Part shown: in pieces, positions 1-6,259 of the stretch
How positions within the stretch are numbered: the stretch's first letter is position 1
How the letters are laid out: every line of letters starts with the position of its first letter
From: Bacteroidales bacterium
GTDB lineage: Bacteria > Bacteroidota > Bacteroidia > Bacteroidales > UBA7960
Direction of reading: 5' to 3'
Length of the DNA stretch: 26,352 nt
Assembly: GCA_003557765.1 (NCBI GenBank)
Contig: PWNO01000205.1
Location: forward strand, 1-26,352
The notes under the pieces: generated by a model
What the model saw: the letters and a program-made list of their open reading frames with translations, nothing else
Database searches by the model: none
What the model was told of the DNA's origin: nothing
Program-made: the position numbers and the translations under genes

Positions 1-1145
1 AAGCGGTCTACCAGCCTTCCCAAAGGCCGGAGCAGGGTGAAGTAAGGCATCCTTTCAATGCCTGGTACAAGTTTGTATTTGTAATGGTATTGCAGATCCC
101 CGACGGGTGGGATCATCACGGCCGCATTGAACACATCATAAAACCTGTTATGCTGCTGATGAAGACGTGCACTGGCGGGTATGTCATCACCCTCATCGTA
201 GAAGGCATAGACAAAGCTTCCAAGAAACCATGTGACCCCCGGGTGCTCTTCCTGGTGCTCCCGGATGCGTCTGATCGTGTAATGTCTTTCTGCCTCATGC
301 CGCCAAATGCCACGTGGATTGGCTCCTTCAGGTGTGACAACAAACCTCGTTGTTGGATTGATCTGCTCTTCGGCCAGGGCGATCATGTGCGCTACCCGTT
401 CAGCGACCTCCTGCTGACTCACAGCCGGATCATAAGGATCCTCAGCGGGCTGAACCACAACCACATGCACTGGATTGGCATCTTCCTCGTAACTCAACCA
501 GGTGTGAAAGGAAAACACTGCTGGGATAATGAACAAGCTGAGTGCAAGCAAGGCATTCATCCGGGCTTTGCGAGCCTCAAACCGGCCTCTTCGCATTTGT
601 TTGATCGCAAGAAACAACAAGATGTTTATGGTCAGCACCCATAATGCACCCCCGGCAGTACCCGTGTAGGCATACCATTGCACCCAGGCGGGATAACCTG
701 CAAATACATTGCCCAGGTCGAGCCAGCTCCAGCTTAGCTCCCAGCGGCCATGCAGAAACTCAAAAGACAGCCAGAACATGATCACTGATACGGGGCCCTG
801 GCGCGATGACAAGACCCTCCTGCTCATGTGCATCAGCAGCCAGGGCAGCGTCATGAAAAGCGAGTTCAGGATCACCGCAACGATCATCCCGGGCAGGGTG
901 GCATACATGATCCACCACGTGGTGAACAGGTTGAAAATCAAAAAGCTTAACCATGCATGGAGAAAAAAGGTGCGTGCACGTACCTTATATTTCAGGCTGT
1001 TGATGTCATCTTCCAAAAACAACAAGGGGATGAAGGCAAAAAAGATCAGGAAGGGAAAACCCCTTGCCGGCCAGCTTAATACCAGCAACAGGCCCGTCAG
1101 GGTACTCAATATCAGCTTTTGTGTCCGGAATTTGTGTGTCAACAT
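1..1145 (-). CDS. lnt: Apolipoprotein N-acyltransferase (Lnt), C-terminus beyond the window edge
   Basis: Transfers the third acyl chain from phospholipid to the N-terminal cysteine of apolipoproteins at the periplasmic face of the inner membrane. The 381 visible residues begin MLTHKFRTQK and contain an N-terminal block of hydrophobic segments, with the family-typical stretch WSWLDLGNVFAGYPAWVQW followed by YTGTAGGALWVL. A soluble carbon-nitrogen-hydrolase domain then starts around residue 220. Glu273 in TPEGAN matches the catalytic Glu267 of the E. coli enzyme. Lys356, in a YKYKLVPGIE context, matches Lys335. The catalytic cysteine would lie past the left edge, so the third triad member cannot be checked. 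The gene is divergent from the tetR-like gene. An 8-bp repeat array lies five bases in front of its ATG. Family assignment is firm. Confidence 0.9.
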   Translation of the reverse strand, partial: MLTHKFRTQKLILSTLTGLLLVLSWPARGFPFLIFFAFIPLLFLEDDINSLKYKVRARTFFLHAWLSFLIFNLFTTWWIMYATLPGMIVAVILNSLFMTLPWLLMHMSRRVLSSRQGPVSVIMFWLSFEFLHGRWELSWSWLDLGNVFAGYPAWVQWYAYTGTAGGALWVLTINILLFLAIKQMRRGRFEARKARMNALLALSLFIIPAVFSFHTWLSYEEDANPVHVVVVQPAEDPYDPAVSQQEVAERVAHMIALAEEQINPTTRFVVTPEGANPRGIWRHEAERHYTIRRIREHQEEHPGVTWFLGSFVYAFYDEGDDIPASARLHQQHNRFYDVFNAAVMIPPVGDLQYHYKYKLVPGIERMPYFTLLRPLGRLVDR

Positions 1146-1150
1146 GTGCT

Positions 1151-1190
1151 AAAATGTCAAAATGTCGAAAAGTCGAAAAGCCGAAAAGTC
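1151..1190 (+). repeat. Five-unit 8-bp tandem array in the lnt leader
   Basis: Five consecutive octamers with exact 8-bp spacing: AAAATGTC, AAAATGTC, GAAAAGTC, GAAAAGCC, GAAAAGTC. The array begins five bases upstream of the lnt start codon. In the lnt mRNA it would read as a pyrimidine-rich (CUUUU-type) tract. It belongs to the same family as the arrays near 6231, 12031, 17583, 19009 and 26231. Confidence 0.75.
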
Positions 1191-1256
1191 ATCCTTTGCA
1201 TAAATTATTTGATTCGACTTCCGGAATATCATGGTAAATGTTCTAAAAAAATCAAT

Positions 1257-1264
1257 CAAAGGTA
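1257..1264 (-). promoter_or_regulatory. Predicted -7 box for lnt (TACCTTTG)
   Basis: On the minus strand this is TACCTTTG, an exact match to the Bacteroidetes sigma-70-type -7 consensus TAnnTTTG. It would start transcription about 105 nt before the lnt ATG, placing the 8-bp repeat array in the untranslated leader. No clear TTTG -33 box is visible; the expected position falls inside the inverted repeat at 1274-1294. Confidence 0.45.
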
Positions 1265-1273
1265 ACATAAATC

Positions 1274-1294
1274 GTTTTAAACAGCGTTTAAAAC
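1274..1294. promoter_or_regulatory. Candidate TetR-family operator, perfect 9-bp inverted repeat
   Basis: The arms GTTTTAAAC (1274-1282) and GTTTAAAAC (1286-1294) are exact reverse complements separated by 3 bp. This size and symmetry suit a TetR-family dimer. The repeat lies between two outward-facing -7 boxes (1257-1264 minus, 1307-1314 plus) and covers where both -33 elements should be. A bound repressor could therefore silence both lnt and the regulator gene. The symmetry is seen directly; the binding protein is inferred from the adjacent tetR-like gene. Confidence 0.55.
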
Positions 1295-1306
1295 AATGAA
1301 AAATCT

Positions 1307-1314
1307 TACCTTTG
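1307..1314 (+). promoter_or_regulatory. Predicted -7 box for the tetR-like gene (TACCTTTG)
   Basis: TACCTTTG matches TAnnTTTG exactly and lies 16 bp before the ATG at 1331, giving a very short leader. The -33 position falls within the inverted repeat, consistent with autoregulation. Confidence 0.5.
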
Positions 1315-1330
1315 CAAAAAACAATACACC

Positions 1331-1939
1331 ATGGCAAGAAGCAGAAACACAGAGCAAAAGATTTTTGATGCGGCTACCGAATTATTTTTGGAAAAGGGTG
1401 TGGATCGTACAAGTGTACGCGAAATTGCATCGAAGGCCGGAATTAACCTTTCACTAATGAATTATTATTTCAGGAGCAAGGAAAACCTGTTTGATGCCAT
1501 CTTTACCCAACTGGTTAAAAAGAATTCGGAAGAGCTGATCCGGATCCTGAACAGCGACCTGGGGCTGGAGGAAAAAATCCGGCAATATGTGTATGTTTAT
1601 ATAGACATGCTGTCCGAGAACCCCCTGCTGGTTTCCTTTGTGATGGCGATCCTGCATCGCAGCCGTGAACGTATTACGGAGATGAAGGCCATCAGCAGCC
1701 TCTATGCCACCGATCAATTCACCAAGCAACTGATCGATGAAGGGAAAAAAGGTAATATTCGGCGAACGGACCCAACGCACTTTTTTGTGGATATGTTGTC
1801 GCTGATTGCTTTCCCTTTTGCCATTAAGATGTTGGTGATGGACAAGAACAACATCACGGAAGAGGAGTTTATGCTATTCATCCAGGAAAGGAAAACACGT
1901 GTGCCTGAGATGCTTATCGACAGCTTGCGTCACAGGTAG
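1331..1939 (+). CDS. TetR/AcrR-family transcriptional regulator
   Basis: A 202-residue protein of normal TetR length. Residues 5-50 form the DNA-binding domain: KIFDAATELFLEKGVDRTSVREI leads into a helix-turn-helix ending in NYYFRSKENLF, the classic recognition-helix signature. The rest is an alpha-helical ligand-binding and dimerisation domain with no recognisable ligand specificity. The ATG is preceded by a TAnnTTTG box and a perfect inverted repeat shared with the divergent lnt promoter, so the protein probably represses itself and possibly lnt. Its 3' end overlaps the 3' end of the convergent queG gene by 26 bp, leaving no room for a terminator between them. Family is certain; the inducer and wider regulon are unknown. 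Confidence 0.9.
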   Translation: MARSRNTEQKIFDAATELFLEKGVDRTSVREIASKAGINLSLMNYYFRSKENLFDAIFTQLVKKNSEELIRILNSDLGLEEKIRQYVYVYIDMLSENPLLVSFVMAILHRSRERITEMKAISSLYATDQFTKQLIDEGKKGNIRRTDPTHFFVDMLSLIAFPFAIKMLVMDKNNITEEEFMLFIQERKTRVPEMLIDSLRHR

Positions 1940-2864
1940 TATTCCGGATGTTGTCCATCATTTTTTCATATTTTACCCTGGCCAATGCGGAGGCAGTTTT
2001 TTTAATCTCTTGGTTGTAAGCTTCCCTGGTCATGCCTCGCCAGTCATCGTCGTTCCAGCTCGTCACAGGCCAAATGGCCTGTAATTCAGCATGTTGATGG
2101 GGTGTGGCGTGGCGGTTATGCGGACAGACCTCCTGACAGATGTCGCATCCAAATATCCAGCCGCGGCATTTTTCCCTCCACTGTTCCGGAATATTGTCCT
2201 TTAATTCAATGGTGAGATAGGAGATGCATTTGCTTGCCACAAGTTTTCCTGTATCGATGATGGCTCCTGTGGGGCAGGCTTCGATGCATCGCGTGCATTT
2301 GCCGCAGAGGTCTTTTTCAAATGGCGGGTCTGGTTCAAGCGCGACAGTGGTGATCATTTCACCAAGAAAGAAATAGCTTCCCTTCCGGGGGATGATTAAG
2401 CAGGTGTTCTTGCCTGTTGCGCCAAGTCCGGCCTCCTGTGCCCATGCGCGTTCGAGTATTGGCGCCGAATCGGTAAAAACCCGGTATTGATGCGGGCCTG
2501 CCAGGCTTTCCAGGTAGTCTGCCAGGTGTTGTAATTTCTTTTTGATGACGAAGTGGTAATCTTTGCCAAATGCATAACGCGAAATCCGACAGCGTGTATC
2601 GGAAGGCTGATTTTCTGAAGGGAAATAATTGAGGGCAAGGGAAAGCACCGATACCGCCCCAGGGATCAGCAATCCGGGGTCCAGCCTTTTGTCGAAATAA
2701 TTGGCCATGTAGGTCATCTTCCCCTGATGTCCGGCTTGCAACCACTGCCGTAATATGCCCTCCTGGTTTGTTAAGCGTCGCGTCCTGGCTACACCGCAGG
2801 CCGCAAAACCCAGCTCCAGGGCCTTTGCCTTCAGGGCCTCTGTTATTTTTTCCCTTTTACTCAA
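1914..2864 (-). CDS. queG: Epoxyqueuosine reductase QueG, TTG start
   Basis: Cobalamin-dependent reduction of epoxyqueuosine to queuosine at the tRNA wobble position, in the cytosol. The 316-residue protein has the bacterial-type double [4Fe-4S] ferredoxin pattern: Cys187, 190, 193 and 197 (CGKCTRCIEACP), then Cys213 and Cys240, 243 and 247 (CDICQEVCP). Asp132, in FTDSAPILERAWA, matches the proposed catalytic aspartate. The start appears to be TTG. The frame has an in-frame TAA four codons upstream, and the next ATG (residue 50) would remove the conserved first helices. The gene lies 114 bp downstream of ruvB on the same strand and overlaps the convergent tetR-like gene by 26 bp at its 3' end. 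Confidence 0.92.
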   Translation of the reverse strand: MSKREKITEALKAKALELGFAACGVARTRRLTNQEGILRQWLQAGHQGKMTYMANYFDKRLDPGLLIPGAVSVLSLALNYFPSENQPSDTRCRISRYAFGKDYHFVIKKKLQHLADYLESLAGPHQYRVFTDSAPILERAWAQEAGLGATGKNTCLIIPRKGSYFFLGEMITTVALEPDPPFEKDLCGKCTRCIEACPTGAIIDTGKLVASKCISYLTIELKDNIPEQWREKCRGWIFGCDICQEVCPHNRHATPHQHAELQAIWPVTSWNDDDWRGMTREAYNQEIKKTASALARVKYEKMMDNIRNTTCDASCR

Positions 2865-2879
2865 ATTAAATACTTATTT

Positions 2880-2923
2880 GACCCCCATACACACCACCTT
2901 AACCTCAAGACCTGTAACCAACC
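2880..2923. repeat. CTTAACC/CTCAAC-like degenerate repeat
   Basis: The ruvB-queG gap holds a C/A-rich string of loosely repeated words (ACCCCC, ACACCACC, CTTAACC, TCAAGACC, TGTAACC). It resembles the strings at 4216-4300 and 12181-12243. It is degenerate, so unit boundaries are uncertain. Confidence 0.35.
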
Positions 2924-2924
2924 A

Positions 2925-2944
2925 GGCCCCTCATTTAGAGGGCC
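2925..2944 (-). terminator. Weak hairpin between ruvB and queG
   Basis: GGCCCCTC and GAGGGCC pair around ATTTA with one bulged C. On the minus strand it follows ruvB, but the downstream sequence (TGGTTGGTT) is only weakly T-rich. It may be a partial terminator or simply a stable structure. Confidence 0.25.
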
Positions 2945-2978
2945 CTATCCTCATTCGGTAAAAGAAGTGCAAACATAA

Positions 2979-4010
2979 TTATACATCATCAAACAAGGTA
3001 TTCTGACCCGAAGCCTTTATCCGCCCCAGATGCTGGTAGGCCAGCTGAGTGGCCTCCCGTCCCCTTGGGGTACGCATGATATAACCCTCCTGTATGAGGT
3101 AAGGCTCGTACACCTCTTCTATCGTGCCGGCATCTTCCCCGACGGAAGTGGCCACATTGCTAAGACCCACCGGGCCCCCTTTGAACTTGTCAATGATGGT
3201 GGAAAGGATCTTGTTGTCCATCTCGTCCAGTCCAAATTTATCCACATTGAGTGCCGCCAGGCCATAGAGGGAGATGTCCATGTCAATGTCACCGTTGCCT
3301 TTGATCTGCGCAAAGTCGCGCACCCTGCGGAGCAGGGCATTGGCGATTCTTGGTGTTCCCCTGCTGCGACGGGATATCTCGCGGGAGGCTTCATCAGTAA
3401 TTTTAACGTTCAGGATGCCCGCAGACCTTTTGACGATCTGTTCCAGGAGGTTCGCATCATAATAATTCAGCCTTGCATTGATGCCAAAGCGGGCGCGAAG
3501 TGGTGAGGTGAGCAGGCCGGACCGGGTGGTGGCACCAATGAGGGTGAAGGGGTGAAGGGTTAGCTGCACGCTACGTGCATTGGGACCTGTCTCGATCATG
3601 ATGTCGATGCGGAAGTCTTCCATCGCTGAATAGAGGTATTCCTCAACAACCGGACTTAATCGGTGTATCTCATCGATGAACAGCACATCCCGGGATTCCA
3701 GGTTGGTAAGCAGGCCGGCGAGGTCGGCGGGTTTATCCAGCACGGGTCCTGAAGTGACCTTAATGCCTACGCCCATCTCGTTGGCAATGATGTGGGCCAG
3801 GGTAGTCTTCCCCAAGCCGGGAGGGCCGTGCAGCAGCACATGGTCAAGCGCTTCGGCACGCTGAGAAGCCGCGCCCACAAAAACCTTCAGGTTCTCCACG
3901 ACCTTATGCTGGCCGGTAAAGCTGGAGAAGCTCCCGGGCCGCAATGTTTGCTCTATGATGCGCTCTTCCTTGCTTAGCTTGTCTGCAGAGGGATCCAGGT
4001 TTTCATTCAT
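2979..4010 (-). CDS. ruvB: Holliday junction branch-migration ATPase RuvB
   Basis: Hexameric AAA+ motor that, with RuvA, drives branch migration of Holliday junctions during recombination and repair. From the ATG at 4010 the protein is 343 residues, normal for the family. Features are Walker A GPPGLGKT (62-69), Walker B LFIDEIH (110-116), the sensor and arginine-finger region [16 protein letters not shown] (about 161-176) and a C-terminal winged helix containing [16 protein letters not shown]. The reading frame can be extended to a TTG at 4028, but the ATG six codons inside is preferred. A TACCTTTG box at 4164-4171 predicts a leader of roughly 145 nt that includes an AAAAGCC-type repeat. ruvA and ruvC are not in the window. 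Confidence 0.97.
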   Translation of the reverse strand: MNENLDPSADKLSKEERIIEQTLRPGSFSSFTGQHKVVENLKVFVGAASQRAEALDHVLLHGPPGLGKTTLAHIIANEMGVGIKVTSGPVLDKPADLAGLLTNLESRDVLFIDEIHRLSPVVEEYLYSAMEDFRIDIMIETGPNARSVQLTLHPFTLIGATTRSGLLTSPLRARFGINARLNYYDANLLEQIVKRSAGILNVKITDEASREISRRSRGTPRIANALLRRVRDFAQIKGNGDIDMDISLYGLAALNVDKFGLDEMDNKILSTIIDKFKGGPVGLSNVATSVGEDAGTIEEVYEPYLIQEGYIMRTPRGREATQLAYQHLGRIKASGQNTLFDDV

Positions 4011-4068
4011 CTGTTTATATTTTTTCAAATCATTGGTTATCTGACGTTTATGCTTTCAACAGGACTGC

Positions 4069-4104
4069 TGTTGGCCTTTGGCTTTTGGCTCTTGGCTTTT
4101 CGAT
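4069..4104 (-). repeat. AAAAGCC-type 7-bp repeat in the ruvB leader
   Basis: Read on the minus strand the words are GAAAAGCC, AAGAGCC, AAAAGCC, AAAGGCC, AACAGC, with mostly 7-bp spacing. This family is related to but distinct from the 8-bp GTC arrays. Here the A-rich strand is the mRNA strand, opposite to the arrays before lnt, mntP, nadC and fdhF. Confidence 0.55.
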
Positions 4105-4163
4105 TTCATGCTGTTCTGACTGACCTGTTTGTCAATCCTGCACACCTACAATACTGCTACCTG

Positions 4164-4171
4164 CAAAGGTA
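4164..4171 (-). promoter_or_regulatory. Predicted -7 box for ruvB (TACCTTTG)
   Basis: Exact TAnnTTTG match on the minus strand, about 150 bp upstream of the ruvB ATG. It sits within the short perfect inverted repeat CTACCT/AGGTAG (4157-4172, GCAA loop). No convincing -33 box is visible. Confidence 0.4.
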
Positions 4172-4215
4172 GGAAAAACCCATTAAGTATAGCTTTTCAG
4201 ATGGTCGCAAAGCAT

Positions 4216-4300
4216 CCCTAAACCCTCAACCTTAACATTAATCTCAACCTTCAACGTAATCTCAGCCATAGCCTCAAAACGCTTCCACCCCACTTAACGT
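4216..4300. repeat. CTCAACCTTAAC-type degenerate repeat tract
   Basis: About 85 bp of C/A/T-rich words with little G on the plus strand: TAAACCCTCAACC, TTAACATTAA, TCTCAACC, TTCAACG, TCTCAGCC, TAGCCTC and so on. It fills much of the ruvB to luxE-like divergent gap (4011-4364). The rest of that gap holds the AAAAGCC repeat and the two promoter boxes; no gene is seen. Confidence 0.45.
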
Positions 4301-4320
4301 TTCACCCAAAAATTTATCCC

Positions 4321-4328
4321 TATCTTTG
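4321..4328 (+). promoter_or_regulatory. Predicted -7 box for the LuxE-like gene (TATCTTTG)
   Basis: TATCTTTG matches TAnnTTTG and lies 36 bp before the ATG at 4365. A GTTTC near 4299-4303 is a weak -33 candidate at the right distance. It also rules out the TTG at 4326 as a start, because that codon lies inside the box. Confidence 0.5.
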
Positions 4329-4364
4329 ATTAGCTTAACAATACACCACTGCCAGCGCAGGTTT

Positions 4365-5351
4365 ATGATAGATATACAAGATATTTTTTCCCTGCCAGGG
4401 GATGATGAAGAAGCATTCCGGTGCAAAGCCCTGGAGGTGTTTCATTTTCAATACAGTCATAACGAGGTATACCGTGAGTTTTGCCAGCATTTGGATGTGG
4501 AACCGGATGTGGTGCTACAGCTATCTGATATCCCCTTTCTGCCGGTGGAGTTGTTTAAGCATCGGAAGATCATGAGTTCACAGAAAGGGCCTGAAATAGT
4601 GTTTGCCAGTTCGGGCACCAGTGGGAGTGCGCCATCCAGGCATCATGTGGCCGACCTGCAGGTCTACGATCGCAGCCTGCTCAGGGGGTTTCACTTGTTT
4701 TATGGTCCACCGGAGGATTATTGCGTGCTTGCATTGCTGCCTGGCTACCTGGAACGGCAGGATGCGTCCCTTGTTTATATGGCACAGCGCCTGATGGAAG
4801 CAGGGCGGCATCCAGACAGCGGTTTTTACCTGGATGACCTGGATGCCTTGGCAATGGTGCTTAAAAAGCTAATGGCAAGTGGCCAGAAAACACTGTTGCT
4901 GGGGGTTAGCTTTGCCTTGCTTGATTTTGCTGAGCGTCACCCTATCCCCCTTGAACATACTGTGGTAATGGAAACCGGTGGCATGAAGGGGCGGCATAGG
5001 GAGATGGTAAGGGAAGAGCTGCATGATATGCTATGCGGTGCTTTTCAACAGGAGGTTATCCATAGCGAATATGGAATGACAGAACTGTTGTCACAGGCTT
5101 ATGCAAAAAAGAAGGGGGTATTTTCCTGCCCCCCTTGGATGCGCGTGCTGATACGCGACAGCAACGATCCGCTTCGTGTTATAGGGCATGACCAGGGTGG
5201 AGGCATCCAGGTCATCGACCTGGCAAATGTTTTCAGCTGCAGCTTTATAGCAACCCAGGATCTCGGAAAATCACACGCAAGGGGTACGTTTGAGGTGCTT
5301 GGGCGTTTTGACCACAGTGATGTCAGGGGATGCAACCTGATGGTGGAGTAA
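4365..5351 (+). CDS. LuxE-family acyl-protein synthetase-like adenylating enzyme
   Basis: A 328-residue member of the LuxE/PaaK-like branch of the acyl-adenylate-forming superfamily. It probably activates a fatty or other carboxylic acid with ATP and passes it to a protein or thiol. The phosphate-binding loop is SSGTSGSAPSRH (about 82-93). The adenine-binding motif is HSEYGMTE (233-240), and a late GGIQVIDLAN segment with an ATQDLGK aspartate follows. The C-terminal lid typical of full acyl-CoA synthetases is absent, as in LuxE. No luxC, luxD or acyl-carrier-protein gene is adjacent, so the substrate cannot be read from context. The ATG at 4365 is preferred over the TTG at 4326, which overlaps the promoter. 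The gene ends upstream of a strong hairpin terminator. Confidence 0.8.
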   Translation: MIDIQDIFSLPGDDEEAFRCKALEVFHFQYSHNEVYREFCQHLDVEPDVVLQLSDIPFLPVELFKHRKIMSSQKGPEIVFASSGTSGSAPSRHHVADLQVYDRSLLRGFHLFYGPPEDYCVLALLPGYLERQDASLVYMAQRLMEAGRHPDSGFYLDDLDALAMVLKKLMASGQKTLLLGVSFALLDFAERHPIPLEHTVVMETGGMKGRHREMVREELHDMLCGAFQQEVIHSEYGMTELLSQAYAKKKGVFSCPPWMRVLIRDSNDPLRVIGHDQGGGIQVIDLANVFSCSFIATQDLGKSHARGTFEVLGRFDHSDVRGCNLMVE

Positions 5352-5493
5352 ACTTAAGTCCTTTGGTCCGGCGCTTCCTAATAAATGCCTGTCCGTATTC
5401 CTGCCCCCCTCTCATGGTATCATTGCTCTCACCGGCCCGGATCCTGATCTTTGTCTCGTCTCTGCAGGTATAACCATGGGTCATTGTTCTGGA

Positions 5494-5533
5494 AAACAAA
5501 CCCTGCATGGCAAACGCTATGCAGGGTTTGTTT
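5494..5533. terminator. Strong bidirectional intrinsic terminator
   Basis: A perfect 15-bp stem (5494-5508 with 5519-5533; core ACCCTGCAT/ATGCAGGGT) surrounds a 10-base loop. It is A-rich on the left and followed by TTTATTT on the right, so it can end transcription on both strands. It separates the convergent LuxE-like gene and mntP. The remaining gap sequence (5352-5493 and 5534-5666) shows no gene or clear motif. Confidence 0.85.
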
Positions 5534-5666
5534 ATTTACGCCAAATCTCAATCAGATAATCCTTCGCCTGTGTGTCAATCCCCTTGGCATGGCTCGGTTC
5601 ATTTGACTTTTGCTGTGAATTAACTGTGACTTAAATGTCCCTGCTAACCCGGGATGTCATTGACAG

Positions 5667-6221
5667 TTACAGGATCATTGCAAGAAATGTGGCGGCTGCC
5701 AGCAACATGAAAGCACCGCCAAAATAAGCAGTTCGTTGTGCAAAAGCTACGCCCAGTTGTTTGCCGCCAGCCATCCCGCCAAGGGTGAGCACAAACACAG
5801 CAAGGGCTACCAGGATGGCCGCCATATTCAATCCTATGGTGGTCATGGCCACGGCCACACCCGTAAGAAAAGCATCCATCGCTGTGGCCAGTGACAGGAC
5901 CAATATGATGCCGGTCTGGTTGATGTCGAATACTTTTTTTTTTGGATGCCGTCTGCGCGCTTCAAGGATCATCTTGACCCCGATGATCCCGAGGATAATA
6001 AAGGCAACCCAGGATTCTGCACCTTCAAAGAGGTGCCGAATGGCTCCTCCGAGTGCATGGCCAAGATAAAGCAGCAGCACGTGTGCAAAAGCAAAGGCGA
6101 TGGCCACCTTCAAAGGTATCCCGGGCCTGACTTCGCCACTTACACTGCTGTTGGAGATGGCGATGGTGAAACAATCCATCGCCAAACCAAGTGCAATGAC
6201 AAATGTGATAATGAGCTCCAT
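5667..6221 (-). CDS. mntP: Manganese efflux pump MntP
   Basis: A 184-residue inner-membrane protein of the MntP (DUF204/YebN) family that exports Mn2+. Six hydrophobic segments are visible as two three-helix repeats. Each repeat carries the family AMD motif: Asp16 (LAMDCFTIAIS) and Asp116 (TAMDAFLTGVAVA), matching the functional aspartates of the E. coli protein. A basic loop RRRHPKKK separates the halves. The gene lies 38 bp downstream of tnaA on the same strand and may be cotranscribed with it, although the two functions are unrelated. No yybP-ykoY manganese riboswitch was recognised. An 8-bp repeat array sits nine bases before its start codon. Confidence 0.93.
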   Translation of the reverse strand: MELIITFVIALGLAMDCFTIAISNSSVSGEVRPGIPLKVAIAFAFAHVLLLYLGHALGGAIRHLFEGAESWVAFIILGIIGVKMILEARRRHPKKKVFDINQTGIILVLSLATAMDAFLTGVAVAMTTIGLNMAAILVALAVFVLTLGGMAGGKQLGVAFAQRTAYFGGAFMLLAAATFLAMIL

Positions 6222-6230
6222 GTGTTTAAA

Positions 6231-6258
6231 ATAATGTCAAAAGGTCAAAATGTCGAAA
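6231..6258 (+). repeat. 8-bp tandem array in the tnaA-mntP gap
   Basis: Units ATAATGTC, AAAAGGTC, AAAATGTC, then the partial GAAAAT that runs into the tnaA stop codon. Spacing is 8 bp. It fills nearly the whole intercistronic gap and is of the same family as 1151-1190. Confidence 0.65.
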
Positions 6259-6259
6259 A

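Noticed and set aside
84..1152. Plus-strand frames of 186 and 147 codons at the left end
   Set aside because: They are antisense to lnt, whose minus-strand reading is continuous and matches the family including catalytic residues.
1151..1190. CRISPR array
   Set aside because: The units are 8 bp with no unique spacers, and no cas gene is present anywhere in the window.
1149..1232. Small minus-strand ORF (27 codons) in the lnt leader
   Set aside because: Its C-terminal half is translated repeat array, and nothing supports expression or conservation.
5323..5508. 61-codon minus-strand frame between the LuxE-like gene and mntP
   Set aside because: It starts inside the terminator stem, overlaps the LuxE-like 3' end, has no promoter and no recognisable sequence.
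6222..6259. yybP-ykoY manganese riboswitch before mntP
   Set aside because: The 38-bp gap is filled by the 8-bp repeat and is too short for the aptamer.
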